Source of the DNA: Frankia sp.
GTDB lineage: Bacteria > Actinomycetota > Actinomycetes > Frankiales > Frankiaceae
Reading direction: 5' to 3'
Assembly (NCBI GenBank): GCA_019689615.1
Contig: JADGHD010000288.1
Location: forward strand, 1-6,582
DNA length: 6,582 nucleotides
Numbering within the stretch: position 1 is the stretch's first letter; each line of letters begins with the position of its first letter. The notes beneath the pieces are model-generated. The model saw only the letters and a list, made by a program, of their open reading frames with translations. It was not told the origin of the DNA and made no database searches. This document shows, in pieces, positions 6,001 to 6,582 of the stretch. A program made the position numbers and the translations under genes.

Positions 6001-6582
6001 CGGCGCCGGCGCCCCCGCCGGCCCCGGCCCCGCCGGCCGGGCCGGCGTCCGTGCCCGCTCCGGCCTCGGTCCCCGTCGCGCCGTCCGCGGCCGTGCCGGC
6101 ACCGCTGGCCAGGTCGGCGCCGCCGGCCGCGCCGCCCGCCCCGGCGTCCGCGGCCGAGCCGGCGGGGCAGCCGGCGGTGCCGGCGCCGGACGAGGTGATG
6201 GCGGCCGTGCTGGCGGTGGTGGGGGAGCGGACCGGGTACCCGGCGCGGATGCTGGACCCGGACCTGGACCTCGAGGCGGACCTGAGCATCGACTCGATCA
6301 AGCGGGTCGAGATCCTGGCCGCGGTGGCGGACCGGCTGGGGCTGTCCACCGGGGCGGCCGGCGGCGGCGTGGACGAATCGCTGGTCGAGGAGCTGGCCGA
6401 GCTCCGCACGGTCCGCGGCATCGTCGACCGGCTGGTCCAGAAGCTGGGCGGCGGCGCTCCCGCTGACCGGGCGTCGGCCACCCCGGCCGCCGCGCCGGCG
6501 GCCGTGGCGCCGACCATCCCCGCGTCGCCACCCGCCTCGTCCACGACTGCCCAGCCGACCGGCGAGGCGCTGACTGCCCCAG
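39..6582 (+). CDS. Large iterative type I polyketide / PUFA-like lipid synthase, NMO-NMO-KS-AT-ACP (3' partial)
   Basis: Multidomain megasynthase that should build an acyl chain on its own carrier domain from malonyl-type extenders, in the cytosol. The frame is uninterrupted for about 2,181 codons and leaves the window without a stop. Domains in order: two nitronate-monooxygenase-like barrels (~24-254 and ~360-705), ketosynthase (~732-1195; C941, H1076, H1116), acyltransferase (~1328-1655; S1420, R1445, H1534), Pro/Ala-rich linkers, and a carrier domain (~2051-2136; S2086). KSQIGH, GHSYGE and IDSIKRVEIL are typical of the PfaA/HglE/secondary-lipid synthase group. ATG 39 is chosen because GAGG lies eight bases upstream and the first conserved barrel strand begins ~24 residues later. 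In-frame GTGs at 21 and 33, or a start left of the window, are also possible. No ketoreductase, dehydratase or thioesterase is visible; they may follow in the missing part or in neighbours. I saw no in-frame TTA codon, so no sign of bldA dependence. The product is unknown. Confidence 0.95.
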   Translation, partial: MSSSRAGGRPSGSEPAGAGAAVETVLAVTPFGQPHPHLVAAAHRAGALGVLDLGRDRPAAMAALADAARWCAGPGGFGVRVGPYCPVRPDELPERVTAVLLAGPVTADGRLRPGAGADATADAWAVAAASGDGRRRVLVEVTSLDEAVAAAAAGASGLVARGNESGGRVGEMTAFTLLQQLLAERDRGGLAGLPVWVAGGIGPHTAAAALAGGAAGVLLDSQLALVPEVELAREVERAVRSMDGTETAVLAGHRVYVRPDLPAAGLVGDPELTPAAVAGRLGGGDLRAALLPVGQDGALAVRLAREHRSAAGIIRAVRESALRAVAAAARLRPLTPGGTGALFAADRPDQADQPERPGRAVRLPVAQGPMTRVSDRPEFARAVADAGGLPFLALALLPAEDVGALLARTAELLGDAPWGVGLLGFAPPELRAAQLAAVAEARPPFALIAGGRPAQAAALGAAGIETFLHVPSPGLLTRFLAEGVRGFVFEGRECGGHVGPRTSFALWEAQVAALLAAEVDLAEVRVLFAGGVHDARSAAMVAATAAPLVERGARIGLLMGSAYLFTEEAVAAGAIGEQFQRQALECASTVLLQTAPGHAVRCADSPFVATFHEVRSQLTAQGVTGREAWARLEALNLGRLRLASRGLRRDGDRLVPVDAAEQRREGMFMLGQVAALRSSTTTVAALHEEVTAGADRFLAARAAELAETTGLPAPAAAEREEAGAEGAAGQPVDVAIVGMACLFPGAGDVGEFWANVCAGRDLVTEVPADRWDAGRFYSPAAADPRRQAAGSGGPVLVPSKWGGFLSPVPFDPLRYGIPPRSLPSIDTAQLLALEVSARALVDAGYDPGTGGADRTGTRLRAFDRERTSVIFGAESGADITTAYSFRSAFASLFGDVPAALDAALPVVTEDSFPGMLANVIAGRVANRLDLGGLNQTVDAACGSSLAAVDAACKELAAGSSDMVVCGGVDTHNSLHDYLLFSSVHALSPTGRSRSFDAAADGIALGEGVAVLVLRRLADAERDGDRILAVIRSVAASSDGRALGMTAPRREGQVRALRRAYRRAGVSPAQVGVVEAHATGTVVGDRTELAALTEVFTAAGSAPGSVSVGSVKSQIGHAKCAAGLAGLIKAVQAVRTGARPPTVNLTRPNPYWDPATSPLYFDTEARPWAAPPAERIAGVSAFGFGGTNFHAVIRAYDGGPEPAHGLEHWPAELFVIRAADRAGALRELDRLADLVARNDAAGRPWRLRDLAAAVSLAGEATGAPVAAAFVVDTLDALPDAIARARAARTDRAAGVFVADGLADGGPLADGGRLADGGPASDGAAGQPEVAFLFPGQGSQRPAMLADLFVAFPRLRRLLGHGAIDPAVLFPPAPLSPDERARQQEAITDTRRAQPALGVAGLAMADLLTGLGIRPGHAAGHSYGELVALAIAGAFDERTLLELSVRRGEAVASAAEGASGSAGPAGPGAMAAVAASAAPVRAALGALLGGQLVIANDNAPRQVVLSGPTAAVEDAVGRLAAAGLTARRLPVACAFHSPVVAAAADELAAALAGAEVRPPRLRVWSNTTAAPYLDEPAGGTADMVRELLARQVAEPVRFVEQIEAMYAAGVRVFVEAGPGRVLTGLVGKILAGRPHRAVACDVPGENGLRRFLLAVAELAAAGVAMDVSPLFAGRGIQPVDPADTPPAPSWFIDGAFVRGADGRPLPGGLRSADQPLLAPAAGRGQQAADAPALAGVGVGARPGYGAGGARPPEGSGTDSGNLGTGTEITMGATGGTAASIGYDTTSGTANGTGAAPGPAAFVPAASNGHHPVGPLTGMPAPAPTAAPAATPVPAATALPAPAAVPAAAAVPGAAAVPAAAASPAAAAVPGAAAVPATGQPAAPRTALDDVVLGYLGFARELLASQHQTVLRYLDLVGPAVASQYPSGALAPLAAAPALPVSQVSVPAATAPAGVAPPAPPPGQPAGPAVAVPPAGLLAAPAPAPQPSAPSAPAPPPAPAPPAGPASVPAPASVPVAPSAAVPAPLARSAPPAAPPAPASAAEPAGQPAVPAPDEVMAAVLAVVGERTGYPARMLDPDLDLEADLSIDSIKRVEILAAVADRLGLSTGAAGGGVDESLVEELAELRTVRGIVDRLVQKLGGGAPADRASATPAAAPAAVAPTIPASPPASSTTAQPTGEALTAP
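108..800 (+). other. Domain: first nitronate-monooxygenase-like TIM barrel (degenerate)
   Basis: Residues ~24-254 of the synthase. The order of strands matches an NMO / 2-nitropropane dioxygenase barrel: an opening strand VLAVTPFG (25-32), then VAAAHRAGALGVLDLG, a GFGVRVG strand, VLVEV followed by an EAVAAAAAGASGLVARG helix-strand, the GNESGGRVG loop (162-170), and AGGI (198-201) leading to a GAAGVLLDS strand ending near D220-S221. In canonical NMOs the first strand carries an APM motif and the central loop reads GxEAGGH. Here the first is TPFG, and the His position is Arg (R168). FMN-phosphate contacts from the Gly-rich loops could survive, but normal NMO catalysis is doubtful. It may be a structural or substrate-shaping copy. 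Confidence 0.75.
801..1115 (+). other. Connector between the two NMO-like barrels
   Basis: Residues ~255-359. It begins as ordered sequence (HRVYVRPDLP, then a short helix and LLPVGQDGALAVRLA), continues with the helical stretch IIRAVRESALRAVAAAARL, and ends in a charged Asp/Gln/Pro-rich tether before the second barrel. The VGQD segment looks conserved rather than random and may be a cap of the first barrel. I do not recognise a separate catalytic domain here. Confidence 0.5.
1116..2153 (+). other. Domain: second nitronate-monooxygenase-like, probably FMN-binding, barrel with C-terminal cap
   Basis: Residues ~360-705. This copy keeps the family landmarks better: VAQGPMTRVSD (365-375) for the first strand and flavin-proximal loop, AVADAGGLPFLAL, a WGVGLLGF strand, GRECGGHVG (491-499) with the conserved His at H497, AGGVHDARSA from 529, and LLMGSAYLF around 559-565 for the phosphate-binding end. 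A cap region follows, including GMFMLGQVAALR (666-677), which resembles the C-terminal part of NMO proteins. NMO-family enzymes use FMN; the relative PfaD is the separate enoyl reductase of PUFA synthases. Cofactor and substrate here are inferred. A Cys (C494) replaces the usual Ala in the GxEAGGH loop. Confidence 0.85.
2232..3623 (+). other. Domain: beta-ketoacyl synthase (KS)
   Basis: Residues ~732-1195. It carries out the decarboxylative Claisen condensation that extends the chain. It opens with VDVAIVGMACLFPGAG (732-747). The nucleophile is C941 in VDAACGSSLAA; the two histidines are H1076 in EAHATGT and H1116 in KSQIGHAK. The domain closes with GFGGTNFH (1182-1189). All three catalytic residues are present, so it should be active. 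KSQIGH and the DAAC context are typical of PfaA/HglE-type synthases, while modular PKSs usually read DTACSSS and KSNIGH. EAHATGT in place of EAHGTGT is a mild departure. Confidence 0.95.
3936..4001 (+). repeat. In-frame 18-base tandem repeat, LADGG(P/R), in the KS-AT linker
   Basis: Three contiguous 18-base units (3936-3953, 3954-3971, 3972-3989) encode LADGGP, LADGGR and LADGGP, followed by a decayed partial unit ASDGAA. Residues 1300-1321. The units differ by few bases, consistent with slippage in a tolerant surface linker just before the AT. No function is implied. Confidence 0.85.
4020..5003 (+). other. Domain: acyltransferase (AT), probably malonyl-specific
   Basis: Residues ~1328-1655. 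It transfers an acyl unit from CoA to the carrier domain. Landmarks: VAFLFPGQGSQ (1328-1338), nucleophile S1420 in GHSYGE, conserved Arg R1445 exactly 25 residues later as in FabD-type enzymes, and catalytic His H1534 in CAFHSPVV. The domain ends after VFVEAGPGRVLTGLVG. The AFHS context is the form linked to malonyl use, whereas methylmalonyl ATs typically have YASH; this is a family rule, not proof. A Gly/Ala-rich insertion around EGASGSAGPAGPG slightly lengthens the Ser-His spacing. GHSYGE matches PfaA/HglE-like ATs more than GHSxG of modular PKSs. Confidence 0.93.
5160..5687 (+). other. Post-AT low-complexity linker, Gly/Ser/Thr-rich then Pro/Ala-rich
   Basis: Residues ~1708-1883, following a conserved-looking post-AT segment that includes SWFIDGAFVRGADG (W1688). 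The first half is rich in Gly, Ser, Thr and Asn; the second turns to Pro/Ala and contains the hexapeptide repeat. Such tethers give carrier domains reach to several active sites. No catalytic motif is present. The frame stays open and GC3-rich throughout, so this is coding sequence, not an intergenic gap. Confidence 0.8.
5529..5660 (+). repeat. In-frame 18-base tandem repeat encoding a Pro/Ala hexapeptide (PAAAAV type)
   Basis: About seven 18-base units from 5529 encode variants PAATAL, PAPAAV, PAAAAV, PGAAAV, PAAAAS, PAAAAV, PGAAAV, then decay at PATGQP. A higher-order 54-base period is visible: 5565-5600 and 5619-5654 are near-identical 36-base blocks differing at two wobble positions. The repeat is codon-phased and lies in the AT-to-carrier tether, so length variation would not break the frame. 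Confidence 0.9.
5688..5774 (+). other. Short predicted helix between the two Pro/Ala-rich linkers
   Basis: Residues ~1884-1912 read as an amphipathic helix (hydrophobic V, L, Y and F alternating with D, R, E, Q and H; core LGYLGFARELL, then SQHQTVLRYLD). It is the only ordered-looking segment in roughly 340 residues of linker. Comparable short helices ahead of carrier domains occur in PfaA/HglE-like synthases as I recall them. It may be a dimerisation or docking element; the role is inferred. Confidence 0.55.
5848..6185 (+). other. Second Pro/Ala-rich linker before the carrier domain
   Basis: Residues ~1937-2049 are dominated by Pro, Ala, Val and Gly with few charges and no catalytic motif. 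It is the immediate tether of the carrier domain. Pro and Ala codons use varied third bases, and there is no strict repeat unit as in the upstream linker. Confidence 0.75.
6189..6446 (+). other. Domain: acyl carrier protein (ACP), PUFA-synthase type
   Basis: Residues ~2051-2136. It carries the growing chain on a phosphopantetheine arm. The helix-loop-helix signature LEADLSIDSIKRVEIL contains the attachment serine S2086 in the Asp-Ser-Ile-Lys motif. Upstream is VMAAVLAVVGERTGYP (helix 1) and downstream are the final helices ending RGIVDRLVQKL. PUFA synthases normally read LGIDSIKRVEIL; here Gly is replaced by Ser (S2083). Only one carrier is inside the window, but the Pro/Ala-rich linker that follows resembles spacers between tandem carriers in PfaA proteins, so more may follow. 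Confidence 0.95.
6447..6582 (+). other. Post-carrier Pro/Ala-rich linker, cut by the window end
   Basis: Residues ~2137-2181 form another flexible Ala/Pro/Ser/Thr-rich stretch with no stop codon. The gene therefore continues. A further carrier domain or a processing domain such as a ketoreductase is expected next by analogy with PUFA synthases, but nothing of it is visible. Confidence 0.75.

Noticed and set aside
2232..6446. Enediyne polyketide synthase as the product class
   Set aside because: Enediyne synthases share KS-AT-ACP order and related motifs, but the N-terminal NMO-like barrels are not part of that architecture, and the KR, DH and transferase domains that would decide it lie outside the window. 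It is not excluded, just unsupported.
4573..6466. Two further long plus-strand open frames (4573-5862 and 4721-6466)
   Set aside because: Both are out of phase with the AT and carrier motifs and read as Pro/Arg- or Arg/Gly-rich low-complexity sequence. They exist because the linker DNA is repetitive and lacks A and T.
6447..6582. A second carrier or a ketoreductase beginning at the right edge
   Set aside because: Only Pro/Ala/Ser/Thr linker is visible. No carrier helix or Rossmann motif can be read, so it is stated as an expectation and not as a feature.

Overview
The window comes from a very GC-rich genome, and the coding frame uses almost only G or C at third codon positions. With a giant modular lipid/polyketide synthase, this points to an actinomycete such as a Streptomyces- or Frankia-like organism. 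The genus is a guess from composition and architecture only.

Essentially the whole window is one plus-strand gene. Its frame is open from the left edge, has a plausible ATG at 39, and runs without a stop to the right edge (about 2,181 codons visible, 3' end missing). I translated this frame through the window and used the catalytic motifs as anchors. Long open stretches in other frames, including a very long antisense one, are by-products of extreme GC content.

Region by region (residues counted from the ATG at 39): residues ~24-254 are a TIM-barrel domain resembling nitronate monooxygenase (NMO, formerly 2-nitropropane dioxygenase). Residues ~255-358 are a connecting region. Residues ~360-705 are a second NMO-like barrel with a better preserved signature and a C-terminal cap. 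Residues ~732-1195 are a ketosynthase (KS) with a complete Cys-His-His set. Residues ~1196-1327 are a linker with a short tandem repeat. Residues ~1328-1655 are an acyltransferase (AT) with Ser-His-Arg. A post-AT segment leads into a long Gly/Ser/Thr- then Pro/Ala-rich linker with a hexapeptide repeat, a short predicted helix at ~1884-1912, and a second Pro/Ala linker. Residues ~2051-2136 are an acyl carrier protein (ACP) with an attachment serine, and another Pro/Ala-rich stretch is cut by the window end.

The KS, AT and ACP signatures (KSQIGH, GHSYGE, IDSIKRVEIL) place the enzyme with the iterative polyunsaturated-fatty-acid (PfaA), heterocyst-glycolipid (HglE) and related 'secondary lipid' synthases, not with ordinary modular macrolide-type PKSs. 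The expected chemistry is: the AT loads an extender, probably malonyl, onto the ACP; the KS extends the chain; and further domains, in the missing 3' part or in neighbouring genes, process the beta-carbon. The most notable feature is the in-cis fusion of two tandem flavin-type NMO-like barrels ahead of the KS. In classical PUFA systems the NMO-family enoyl reductase (PfaD) is a separate protein, so these domains could supply an attached reductive or oxidative activity. That role is an inference. The left 42 bases may also hold the tail of an upstream gene overlapping the synthase start by ATGA.
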